Shown here in pieces: positions 1 to 6,385 of a DNA stretch of 12,007 nt (the stretch's first letter is position 1; each line of letters begins with the position of its first letter). The stretch covers positions 1 through 12,007 of the forward strand of contig JAKRSG010000223.1 in the NCBI GenBank assembly GCA_022402405.1, read 5' to 3'. The notes under the pieces were generated by a model that was not told the DNA's origin, made no database searches, and saw only the letters and a list, made by a program, of their open reading frames with translations. Both the position numbers and the translations under genes were made by a program. This stretch comes from Bacteroidia bacterium (GTDB taxonomy: Bacteria; Bacteroidota; Bacteroidia; UKL13-3).

Positions 1-1143
1 GAAATGAAAGTAGATTTAAAGATTTATGATCAAATTTTGAGGTTAAAAGTTCCGGTGAATTACAAGTGGACTCATCCAGAAAAAGGTGAACTTTTGAGAA
101 ATTTGGTAATAACACCACCGGCTATGATTAACATTTTAAGCAAGGCCATTGTTTGCCATGATACACTTGCCAAAAATGTAAAAGTAAGCATTAAAGCTGG
201 TAAAGATAATGTATCGGGTATATTAAAAATTAGCAGCGAAAGCCCTTGGAAAGTATCTAGTAGTGAAGCAAAAAATGTAGCTACAAACGTGGTTGAAATT
301 CCGTTTACACTCCATAAAAAATGGGCAGAACAAGATGTAAATTTCTGGGTATACCCTCCAAACCAATCCTCTCAAAATAAACTAAAATTAGAGCTAATAA
401 TTGAAGGTAAATCTTATACATTAGGGTTTAAAGAAATTAGCTACGACCATATACCAACCCAGGTTACATTTCCAGAAGCCAATCTATCTTTGGTTAAAGT
501 TGATGTAAAGAGAATTTCTAAGAAAATTGGCTATATCCCAGGAGCTGGAGATGATATTCCGTTGGCCTTAAAAGAAATTGGATACGAAGTTGTAAGCCTA
601 ACTGATGAACAAATTAAACTTGGCAATTTAAATCAGTTTGAAGCTATTATTACGGGCGTTAGAGCATACAATGTAAACGAAAATTTGAGTTTGTATAAGT
701 CGCAACTAATGCAATATATAGAAAAGGGAGGCAATCTAATTGTGCAATATAACACAAATAGTTTTGCCGGACCATTTAAAGGCGATATTGGCCCTTACCC
801 TTTTAAAATTACCAGAGAGAGAATAACAGATGAAAACGCCAAGGTTAACATAGAAATTCCAGAGCATCCGGTTTTAACGAAGCCTAATCTTATAAGCGAA
901 GAAGATTTTACCCATTGGGTTCAAGAAAGAAGTATTTACCAGGCAGGAGAAATGGATGCTAAATACACTAATATCTTTAGTATGGCTGATCCAAATTCTA
1001 AACCTAGCAGAGGCAGTTTAATAATTGGAAAGTATGGAAAAGGGAACTTCTTTTATACGGGGTTAGTTTTCTTTAGACAGTTACCAGCTGGAGTTCCTGG
1101 CGCATATAGATTGCTGGTTAACATGATTGAACTAGATAAATAA
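1..1143 (+). CDS. PIG-L family deacetylase, C-terminal part (5' end outside window)
   Basis: The gene is open from the first base, and the ATG at 4 is probably internal, so this is the C-terminal ~380 residues of a longer protein. Numbered from that Met, residues 1-150 are beta-rich. Residues ~174-379 look like a class I glutamine-amidotransferase-like fold: IGYIPGAGDD at 175-184, then ITGVRAYN at 216-223, where a true amidotransferase has its nucleophile elbow, but with no cysteine there. It ends with a YGKG (344-347) ... FFRQLPAGVPGAYR (356-369) stretch. I recognise this combination, including the WVQER motif (305-309), from the C-terminal half of long Bacteroidota PIG-L deacetylases, whose N-terminal zinc domain removes N-acetyl groups from sugars. 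That catalytic domain is not in the window, so the name rests on the C-terminal half. The domain is likely non-catalytic and may bind a sugar or partner. No terminator follows; der's promoter starts 4 bp after the stop. Confidence 0.72.
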   Translation, partial: EMKVDLKIYDQILRLKVPVNYKWTHPEKGELLRNLVITPPAMINILSKAIVCHDTLAKNVKVSIKAGKDNVSGILKISSESPWKVSSSEAKNVATNVVEIPFTLHKKWAEQDVNFWVYPPNQSSQNKLKLELIIEGKSYTLGFKEISYDHIPTQVTFPEANLSLVKVDVKRISKKIGYIPGAGDDIPLALKEIGYEVVSLTDEQIKLGNLNQFEAIITGVRAYNVNENLSLYKSQLMQYIEKGGNLIVQYNTNSFAGPFKGDIGPYPFKITRERITDENAKVNIEIPEHPVLTKPNLISEEDFTHWVQERSIYQAGEMDAKYTNIFSMADPNSKPSRGSLIIGKYGKGNFFYTGLVFFRQLPAGVPGAYRLLVNMIELDK

Positions 1144-1146
1144 ACA

Positions 1147-1176
1147 TTGGACTGAAGCTAAAAATCACTACTTTTG
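1147..1176 (+). promoter_or_regulatory. Bacteroidota-type promoter for der
   Basis: TTG at 1147-1149 is followed after 19 nt by TACTTTTG (1169-1176), which matches the TAnnTTTG -7 box. Transcription should start near 1182, giving a very short leader before the der ATG at 1196. The leader is A-rich (AAAAAGTAAAAA) with no Shine-Dalgarno motif. Confidence 0.72.
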
Positions 1177-1195
1177 CAGGTTCAAAAAGTAAAAA

Positions 1196-2512
1196 ATGGG
1201 CAATATAGTTGCAATAGTAGGCCGGCCAAACGTAGGAAAATCGACCTTATTTAACAGATTAATGGGCGAATTTAAAGCCATTGTCGATGATTTTAGTGGA
1301 GTAACGCGCGACAGGCACTATGGGAAAGCCGAGTGGCAGAATAAAGAATTTGTATTAATAGATACTGGCGGGTATGTGCATAATAGCACAGATATCTTTG
1401 AATCTGCCATACGCGATCAAGTAAAAATTGCCATAGATGAAGCAGATGTCATCTTGTTTATGGTAGACGTTCAAACGGGTATTACCGATTTGGATTCTGC
1501 CTTTGCAAACCTCTTACGTAGAAGCAAAAAACCAACCTTAGTGGTGGTAAACAAATGCGATACATTTGATAAAGAACATGATTCGTATGAGTTTTATGGC
1601 TTAGGGTTTGATAAATTATTTTGCATTTCATCAGGAAGTGGTAGCGGCACAGGAGAATTATTGGATGAAATTATTTCTATTATCCCCGACGAAAATTTAG
1701 TAATTACAGAAGAAGAAGAAATTCAGATTCCCAAAATAGCTGTAGTAGGCCGACCAAATGTTGGTAAATCATCGTTGGTAAATGCCTTATTAGGTGAAGA
1801 AAGAAATATTGTTACAGACATTGCTGGCACCACTAGAGATACCATAAATTCTCACTACAAATTTTTTGGAAACGAGTTTTTATTGGTAGACACTGCTGGA
1901 ATAAGAAGAAAGAAAAAAGTAAACGAAGACATCGAGTTTTACTCGGTAATGCGTTCTTTGAGAGCACTCGAAAACTGCGATATCGCCATTTTAGTTTTGG
2001 ATGCTCAATTAGGGCTGGATCAACAAGATTTAAACTTAGTGAGTTTAGCCGTAAAAAATGGAAAAGGCTTGGTAATATTGGTTAACAAATGGGACTTAAT
2101 GGCCAAAGAAACCAATACAGCTAGAAACTTTGAGATGGAGATAAAAGAAAAACTTAAGCCATTTGATGATGTGCCTATTATATTTACCTCAGCCATCGAA
2201 AAACAAAGAATTCACAGGGCTGTAGAAGTAGCCATGGAAGTATACGAAAACCGTACACGTAGAATAAGTACTTCTAAACTAAATGAATTTGTAGAGCAAA
2301 TAATTGCTGCTTATCCACCACCATCTGTAAAAGGTAAATTTATTAGCATAAAGTACGCTACCCAATTGCCAGGGAGAAGTCCGAAATTTGTATTTTTCTG
2401 CAACCTTCCACAATACATAAACGATAGTTACAAAAGATATATTGAGAACAAAATTCGCGAAGAATATAACTTCTCGGGGGTTCCCATAACTATCTATTTT
2501 AGAAAAAAATAA
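1196..2512 (+). CDS. der: Ribosome biogenesis GTPase Der (EngA)
   Basis: Essential double-GTPase that binds the 50S subunit and supports its late assembly in the cytoplasm. Two tandem G domains are visible. Domain 1 has the P-loop GRPNVGKS at 9-16, DTGG at 56-59 and NKCD at 119-122. Domain 2 has the P-loop GRPNVGKS at 185-192, DTAG at 232-235 and NKWD at 297-300. An acidic linker (TEEEE, 171-175) separates them. The C-terminal KH-like domain (~355-438) includes the AAYPPPSVKGK segment (371-381) and the basic end ITIYFRKK. The length of 438 residues is normal for the family. The ATG at 1196 is the natural start because MGNIVAIVGRPNVGKS is the usual N-terminus. The gene has its own promoter and no hairpin after its stop; the next gene has a separate promoter. 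Confidence 0.98.
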   Translation: MGNIVAIVGRPNVGKSTLFNRLMGEFKAIVDDFSGVTRDRHYGKAEWQNKEFVLIDTGGYVHNSTDIFESAIRDQVKIAIDEADVILFMVDVQTGITDLDSAFANLLRRSKKPTLVVVNKCDTFDKEHDSYEFYGLGFDKLFCISSGSGSGTGELLDEIISIIPDENLVITEEEEIQIPKIAVVGRPNVGKSSLVNALLGEERNIVTDIAGTTRDTINSHYKFFGNEFLLVDTAGIRRKKKVNEDIEFYSVMRSLRALENCDIAILVLDAQLGLDQQDLNLVSLAVKNGKGLVILVNKWDLMAKETNTARNFEMEIKEKLKPFDDVPIIFTSAIEKQRIHRAVEVAMEVYENRTRRISTSKLNEFVEQIIAAYPPPSVKGKFISIKYATQLPGRSPKFVFFCNLPQYINDSYKRYIENKIREEYNFSGVPITIYFRKK

Positions 2513-2519
2513 AAAAAAC

Positions 2520-2550
2520 TTGCGTAATAAAAAAATACCCTTTATTTTCG
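2520..2550 (+). promoter_or_regulatory. Bacteroidota-type promoter for the Ala-rich lipoprotein gene
   Basis: TTG at 2520-2522 is followed after 20 nt by TATTTTCG (2543-2550), a TAnnTTTG-like -7 box with C at the seventh position. The same TTTTCG variant occurs in the rpmH promoter. It lies 40 nt before the ATG at 2591, and the leader is A/T-rich. Confidence 0.65.
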
Positions 2551-2590
2551 CAACCGATTTTAGAAAAATAACAATTTAAAACCAAGTAAA

Positions 2591-2842
2591 ATGAAAAAAG
2601 TATTATCAATCCTTGCCGCTTCTGCTATGTTGGCTATCGTAGCTTGTGGTCCTTCTGCTGAAGAAAAGAAAAAAGCTGAAGAAAAAAGAGTTGCAGATTC
2701 AATCGAAGCTGCTCAACGTAACGCAGATTCTTTAGCTGCTTTAGAAGCTTCTATGGTAGCTGATACAGCTGCTGTTGCTGCTGAAGCTGCTCCTGCTGAA
2801 GGTGCTGCTACTGAAGCTGCTCCTGCTGCTGAAACTAAGTAA
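2591..2842 (+). CDS. Small alanine-rich lipoprotein, function unknown
   Basis: An 83-residue protein that I cannot assign to a named family. The N-terminus is a lipoprotein signal: MKK, a hydrophobic stretch (4-18) and a lipobox ending AIVAC, so Cys19 would be lipidated and the mature protein (~65 residues) anchored to a membrane on the periplasmic side. Residues 24-57 are rich in Lys, Glu, Ala and Ser with leucines and should form a helix. The tail (58-83) is almost only Ala, Glu, Pro and Thr, built on a 10-residue imperfect repeat (EAAPAEGAAT / EAAPAAE). There is no Trp, Tyr, Phe or His. Codon use is extreme: 25 of 28 alanines are GCT, unlike the neighbouring genes, which suggests strong expression. 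The gene is monocistronic, with its own promoter and a strong terminator. A structural or Lpp-like envelope role is possible but is only inference. Confidence 0.85.
   Translation: MKKVLSILAASAMLAIVACGPSAEEKKKAEEKRVADSIEAAQRNADSLAALEASMVADTAAVAAEAAPAEGAATEAAPAAETK
2781..2828 (+). repeat. Short in-gene direct repeat (18 bp, 30-nt period)
   Basis: CTGAAGCTGCTCCTGCTG occurs exactly at 2781-2798 and again at 2811-2828. It encodes the repeated EAAPA units of the Ala-rich lipoprotein. The period is 10 codons, so gain or loss of one unit would keep the frame. Confidence 0.85.
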
Positions 2843-2863
2843 TTCTTAGCAGAACAAAGATTC

Positions 2864-2900
2864 AAAAAAGAGTTCCGAACATTCGGAACTCTTTTTTTTT
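2864..2900 (+). terminator. Intrinsic terminator after the Ala-rich lipoprotein gene
   Basis: The arms GAGTTCCG (2870-2877) and CGGAACTC (2884-2891) form a perfect 8-bp stem around a 6-nt AACATT loop, whose outer bases could pair further. A run of nine T (2892-2900) follows. An A tract (2864-2869) precedes the stem, so it could work in both directions, though no minus-strand gene is near. It insulates the lipoprotein gene from rpmH. Confidence 0.92.
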
Positions 2901-2920
2901 AATCTTTTTCACAAAAAAGA

Positions 2921-2951
2921 TTTGTCATCCCAAAAATTATACATATTTTCG
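2921..2951 (+). promoter_or_regulatory. Bacteroidota-type promoter for rpmH
   Basis: TTTG at 2921-2924 is followed after 19 nt by TATTTTCG (2944-2951), matching the TTTG / TAnnTTTG pattern with one substitution in the -7 box. It is 21 nt before the L34 start codon, so the leader is short. Confidence 0.72.
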
Positions 2952-2972
2952 CAGTCCTAAAAAATTAAGGCA

Positions 2973-3134
2973 ATGGCTCAACCAACATTTAATCCATCGA
3001 TAAAAAAGCGTAAGAACAAACATGGCTTCCGCGAGAGAATGGCTAGCGCGTCTGGCAGAAAAGTAATCAAAGCCCGTAGAGCACGTGGTCGTAAAAAATT
3101 AACTGTTTCTGACGAAAAACGTCATAAACACTAG
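2973..3134 (+). CDS. rpmH: 50S ribosomal protein L34
   Basis: A 53-residue, very basic protein that binds 23S rRNA in the large subunit. The translation carries the L34 signature: FNPS at 6-9, KRKNKHGFRERM at 12-23, SGRKVIKARRARGRKKL at 27-43. Family members are usually about 44-54 residues, and this one has a short charged tail (SDEKRHKH). The ATG at 2973 gives the expected MAQPTFNPS start. AAGG sits only 2 nt before the ATG, too close to act as a Shine-Dalgarno site. The gene has its own promoter upstream and a strong intrinsic terminator 10 nt after its stop. It precedes rnpA, as in most bacteria, but dnaA and an origin are not visible nearby. Confidence 0.97.
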   Translation: MAQPTFNPSIKKRKNKHGFRERMASASGRKVIKARRARGRKKLTVSDEKRHKH

Positions 3135-3144
3135 TAGAATATAG

Positions 3145-3170
3145 CCTTGCCTAGTGGCAAGGTGTTTTTA
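3145..3170 (+). terminator. Intrinsic terminator after rpmH
   Basis: CCTTGCC (3145-3151) and GGCAAGG (3156-3162) form a perfect 7-bp, GC-rich stem with a 4-nt TAGT loop, followed by TGTTTTTA. It should end most rpmH transcripts before rnpA. No matched promoter is visible between it and rnpA. Confidence 0.88.
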
Positions 3171-3186
3171 TTCTTCAAACAAATTT

Positions 3187-3217
3187 CCCGAACAGATTGT
3201 CTGGTGCGGGATTTTTT
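3187..3217 (+). promoter_or_regulatory. Second, imperfect hairpin plus T tract touching the rnpA start
   Basis: CCCG (3187-3190) can pair with CGGG (3207-3210), and CAGA (3193-3196) with TCTG (3200-3203) around a TTG loop. The two helices are separated by a small internal loop. ATTTTTT (3211-3217) follows at once and runs into the rnpA ATG at 3218. It has the shape of a weak terminator or attenuator, or of a structure that could hide the start codon. Function is inferred from shape only. Confidence 0.45.
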
Positions 3218-3634
3218 ATGGACTATACATTAAGTAAATCGGAGCGACTGAACAAACTATCGATAATTGATTCTTTGTTTACCAAGCAGTGCCCGGCATT
3301 TCTTGCTTATGGATTTCGATTATCCTATCAGATTTTAGAAATGCCACAGTCGGCCTTGTGTGCTGTGCTTTTTGTTAGTTCGAAAAAGAAACTTAAAAAA
3401 GCTGTAGAAAGAAATGCCCGTAAGCGAATGTTACGCGAGTTGTATAGATTAAACAAATCGGGGCTACTCGAATTTCTTTCTGAGAATCAAATTCCAATTG
3501 CGCTTTCCATTAATTATGTGGGAGCAGAACCCCTAGCATTTCAAACACACCAGGCATTTTTTCAGAAAGCCATCCAAAAATTAATCAGTGAACTCAAAAA
3601 AAATCCTAAGTTTACCGTTCATTTGGCTAATTAA
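3218..3634 (+). CDS. rnpA: Ribonuclease P protein component
   Basis: Protein subunit of RNase P, which helps the catalytic RNA remove 5' leaders from precursor tRNAs. Length is 138 residues from the ATG at 3218, which gives a typical N-terminus (MDYTLSKSERLNKL). An in-frame TTG at 3197 would add MSGAGFF, but that stretch lies in a hairpin and does not resemble the family. Visible landmarks are the FRLSY strand (33-37), VSSKKKLKKAVERNARKRMLRE (53-74), which contains the conserved basic RNR helix (ERNARKR, 64-70) that contacts P RNA, and a conventional alpha-beta C-terminal region. It follows rpmH but is separated from it by one strong and one weaker hairpin. Its last 47 nt overlap yidD in another frame. 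The P RNA gene itself is not in this window. Confidence 0.95.
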   Translation: MDYTLSKSERLNKLSIIDSLFTKQCPAFLAYGFRLSYQILEMPQSALCAVLFVSSKKKLKKAVERNARKRMLRELYRLNKSGLLEFLSENQIPIALSINYVGAEPLAFQTHQAFFQKAIQKLISELKKNPKFTVHLAN

Positions 3635-3815
3635 AATCTATCAATTAGTACTCTCTCCTCTGCTTCCAAACGCTTGCAGGTACACTCCTACATGCAGCGA
3701 ATACAGTATTCAAGCTTTTCAAAAATATGGGCCGATTAAAGGCTTTTGGTTCAGCCTAAAGAGAATTGCTAGCTGCCACCCTTGGGGCGGACATGGGCAC
3801 GACCCACTGCCATAA
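3588..3815 (+). CDS. yidD: Membrane protein insertion efficiency factor YidD
   Basis: A 75-residue protein of the YidD family, which sits at the inner face of the membrane and supports insertion of proteins by the YidC pathway. The family signature is complete: an amphipathic N-terminal helix (WLIKIYQLVLSPLLPN, 13-28), CRYTPTCSEYS (30-40), a KYG...G spacing, and CHPWGGHGHDP (63-73). The three conserved cysteines are 30, 36 and 63. The start is a GTG at 3588, inside rnpA, giving a 47-nt overlap; no ATG is available before the conserved core, so translational coupling to rnpA is likely. yidC is not in this window. The 83 nt after its stop are A/T-rich, with a repeated CTTAATT but no clear hairpin or full promoter. 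Confidence 0.95.
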   Translation: MNSKKILSLPFIWLIKIYQLVLSPLLPNACRYTPTCSEYSIQAFQKYGPIKGFWFSLKRIASCHPWGGHGHDPLP

Positions 3816-3898
3816 TCTGTTTAATTTAAGTCTTAATTCAGCAAAATTTTTCGAGTGGTGACAACGTTTTAAATTTTAAATCTTAATTTGAACCCGAA

Positions 3899-5563
3899 AT
3901 GAAAATGTTTGTAAAAAAATTCCGCTGGTATATACTTTTATCGCTCACACTAATTGGATTATTTTCCTTCAAAATTGGCGATAATTACTTCGAAATAGCC
4001 AAAAATTTGGAGCTCTATGCTTCCGTATTTAGAGAAATAAACACCTATTACGTAGATGGAATTGATGCAGGTAAGCTAAACAAAAAAGCTATCGACGAAA
4101 TGTTAAAAACCCTCGACCCATATACTAATTTTATTAGCGAAGCCGAGGCAGAGGATTTTAGATATCAAATGACTGGGCAATATGGAGGAGTAGGTTCACA
4201 AATTGGGCAAAAAGACGATTATGTAGTAATTACAGATCCATATGAAGGCTACCCTGCCTATAAAGCTGACTTAAGAGCTGGCGATATTATTATTAATGTT
4301 GACGGGAAAGATATCAAAGGCAAAAGCACTTCGGATGTAAGCAAATTGTTGAAGGGTCAGGCCGGCACAGCTCTTAAACTTACCATTAAACGCAACGGAC
4401 AAGAACTGCAAAAAACCATTGTTCGCGAAGAAATTAAGGTTAAAAACGTTCCTTACTATGGGTTAATCAATCCTGAAACTGGTTATATTAAGTTAACCGG
4501 ATTTACCCAAGAGGCAGGAAAAGAAGTTCGCGAAGCATTGGTAGCTTTGAAGAAACAAGGTATTAAGCAAGTAATACTCGACTTACGCGGCAACCCTGGT
4601 GGTTTATTGAATGAAGCTGTAAACATTGTAAATGTGTTTGTGCCACAAGGTCAGCAAGTAGTTTTTACCCGAGGCAAAGTTAGCGAATGGGATAAGAGTT
4701 ACGAGACCATGATGGGCGCTACAGACCCTGTTATTCCTGTGGCTGTATTGGTAAACAGAGGCTCTGCATCGGCATCCGAGATTGTTTCTGGAACCATACA
4801 AGATTTAGATAGAGGAATTGTAATTGGGCAGAGAAGCTTTGGCAAAGGATTGGTTCAGAGCACCCGACCATTAACCTACAACACCCAAATAAAAATTACA
4901 ACTGCCAAGTATTATACACCTAGCGGAAGATGTATTCAGGCATTAGATTACAGTCATAGAAACGATGATGGCAGCGTAGGCGCTGTTCCAGACTCGCTAA
5001 AGAAAGAGTTTAAGACCAAAAACGGAAGAAAAGTATATGATGGAGGCGGCATTGATCCAGATATAAAAGTAGAACTAAAACCGTTTTCACAAATAACCCA
5101 AAGCTTATTGGCTAAACAATTAATTTTCGATTTTGCCACTCAATACAGAAATTCACATGATAGCATTGGCGATCCAAAAACCTTTGCTTTAAGTAATGCC
5201 GATTTTGAAACATTCAAAAAAATGGCAGAATCAAAAGAGTTAGACTATAGCACTCAAACAGAAAAGAGCCTTGAAGAACTCAAGAAAAAGGCAGAGCAAG
5301 AAAAATATTTCGACGCTATTAAAGCTTCATACGACAAAATGAAAGCTCAATTAAAGCAAGACAAACAAGCAGATTTAGATAAAAATAAAGAAGAAATTAT
5401 ATCATTGCTCGAAGAAGAAATTGTAAAACGATACTATTTCCAAAGAGGTAGAATTGAAGCTTCGTTCTCGCACGATTTAGAAATAAAAGAAGCCCTGAAC
5501 CTATTTCAAAACCCAACCCTTTACCAATCATTGTTAAGCAACGGCAGCAATACAAAGAAGTAA
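3899..5563 (+). CDS. S41 family C-terminal processing protease with PDZ domain
   Basis: Serine protease of the CtpA/Prc class, acting in the periplasm. A signal anchor spans residues ~10-25 (ILLSLTLIGLFSF). Residues ~35-85 are the usual helical N-terminal region (LDPYTNFIS, 72-80). A PDZ domain covers ~90-180 (YGGVG at 95-99, RAGDIII at 126-132). The peptidase core follows: DLRGNPGG (228-235), the nucleophile motif GSASASE with Ser291, then the general base Lys316 in SFGKGLVQ and Gln320. The Ser-to-Lys spacing of 25 and Lys-to-Gln spacing of 4 match the B. subtilis CtpB catalytic set as I recall it. A charged, helical C-terminal extension (~395-554) is longer than in CtpA and common in Bacteroidota. 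The start codon is the ATG at 3899; an ATG two codons later is also possible. Substrates are unknown. The next gene begins 3 nt after its stop. Confidence 0.93.
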   Translation: MKMFVKKFRWYILLSLTLIGLFSFKIGDNYFEIAKNLELYASVFREINTYYVDGIDAGKLNKKAIDEMLKTLDPYTNFISEAEAEDFRYQMTGQYGGVGSQIGQKDDYVVITDPYEGYPAYKADLRAGDIIINVDGKDIKGKSTSDVSKLLKGQAGTALKLTIKRNGQELQKTIVREEIKVKNVPYYGLINPETGYIKLTGFTQEAGKEVREALVALKKQGIKQVILDLRGNPGGLLNEAVNIVNVFVPQGQQVVFTRGKVSEWDKSYETMMGATDPVIPVAVLVNRGSASASEIVSGTIQDLDRGIVIGQRSFGKGLVQSTRPLTYNTQIKITTAKYYTPSGRCIQALDYSHRNDDGSVGAVPDSLKKEFKTKNGRKVYDGGGIDPDIKVELKPFSQITQSLLAKQLIFDFATQYRNSHDSIGDPKTFALSNADFETFKKMAESKELDYSTQTEKSLEELKKKAEQEKYFDAIKASYDKMKAQLKQDKQADLDKNKEEIISLLEEEIVKRYYFQRGRIEASFSHDLEIKEALNLFQNPTLYQSLLSNGSNTKK

Positions 5564-5566
5564 GCA

Positions 5567-6385
5567 TTGAACATTCAAGACTATTTTATACTATTTGTTT
5601 TTGGCGGCATGGCAGCCTTTCTTTCGGGATTTTTAGGAGTAGGCGGCGGAATAGTTTACATTCCAGTTATTGAGTATTACTTAAAAAGACTCGGAATACA
5701 TTCAGACATTTTGGTAAAAACCATACTGGCCAATTCCTTATTTACCATCATTTTTTCGGGAAGTGTTTCGAGTTATTACCAATATAAAAACGGGAATTTT
5801 TATCCCAAACAAATTATACAAACAGCCTTACCCGGTATTGTTTCTGCCTTGCTTATTACTTATCTAATAAAGAATGGAACTTGGTACAATAAAACTGTTT
5901 TTAACTATGTATTTGCCTCCATGTTACTGCTCATTGTAACAAGAATGTATACTAGCAAGCCCAAGGTAAATGCAGATGATAACCACAATAATAAACCCAT
6001 ATATTTTGGTAGTACAGGATTTATTGCTGGTATAGTTACTGCCTTTTCTGGACTAGGTGGAGGTGTGGTTATGACACCCGTTTTTACAGATATTTTTAAA
6101 CAACCTATTAAAAAAGCAAGCTCTATTTCTAACGGAGTTATTCCCTTTTTTGCTATCTCAATGGGTATCTATAATTTGTGGGATACACCCGAACAACTAT
6201 TGAGTAAATATCAAATAGGATACATCGTTTTGCCTATTGTTATTCCCCTCATTTTAAGCACCTTTATTTTTGCCCCAATAGGAGTAAACATTTCCCAAAA
6301 AACATCTCATAAAATCATTCGATTTACATTTGCTAGTTTTGCATCACTCGTCTTTTTTAAATTAATATATGAACTATTTTTCTAA
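5567..6385 (+). CDS. TauE/SafE (sulfite exporter family) membrane permease
   Basis: A 272-residue integral membrane protein with about eight hydrophobic segments (~8-33, 50-70, 82-101, 108-127, 147-173, 188-205, 217-240, 250-270). The family's two-fold repeat is clear: GFLGVGGGIVYIPVI at 21-35 and AFSGLGGGVVMTPVF at 159-173, each followed by a conserved helix (ANSLF, 55-59; SNGVIP, 188-193). A hydrophilic loop (129-146) joins the halves. Family members export sulfite, sulfoacetate or other small organosulfur anions; the substrate cannot be read from the sequence. The start is TTG at 5567, 3 nt after the protease stop, and it keeps the first membrane segment whole. The next ATG (residue 15) would cut into it. 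The tight spacing suggests coupled translation with the S41 gene. Its end overlaps the M28 gene by 17 nt. Confidence 0.9.
   Translation: MNIQDYFILFVFGGMAAFLSGFLGVGGGIVYIPVIEYYLKRLGIHSDILVKTILANSLFTIIFSGSVSSYYQYKNGNFYPKQIIQTALPGIVSALLITYLIKNGTWYNKTVFNYVFASMLLLIVTRMYTSKPKVNADDNHNNKPIYFGSTGFIAGIVTAFSGLGGGVVMTPVFTDIFKQPIKKASSISNGVIPFFAISMGIYNLWDTPEQLLSKYQIGYIVLPIVIPLILSTFIFAPIGVNISQKTSHKIIRFTFASFASLVFFKLIYELFF

Noticed and set aside
2781..2828. Repeat considered as a mobile or CRISPR-like repeat
   Set aside because: Only two 18-bp copies, in frame inside a low-complexity coding region with no spacers; it is explained by the protein tail.
2973..3815. rpmH-rnpA-yidD considered as a marker of a nearby replication origin
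   Set aside because: No dnaA, parA/parB, gyrB or cluster of DnaA-box-like sites is visible; der lies upstream instead.
3816..3898. Possible promoter TTAATTTG (3883-3890) and repeated CTTAATT before the S41 gene
   Set aside because: One mismatch in the -7 box, no -33 TTG at the right distance, and very A/T-rich background.
4604..5139. Minus-strand open frames at 4604-4801 and 4954-5139
   Set aside because: Both lie antisense inside the S41 protease gene, whose motifs are intact; their translations show no domain, signal or family resemblance.
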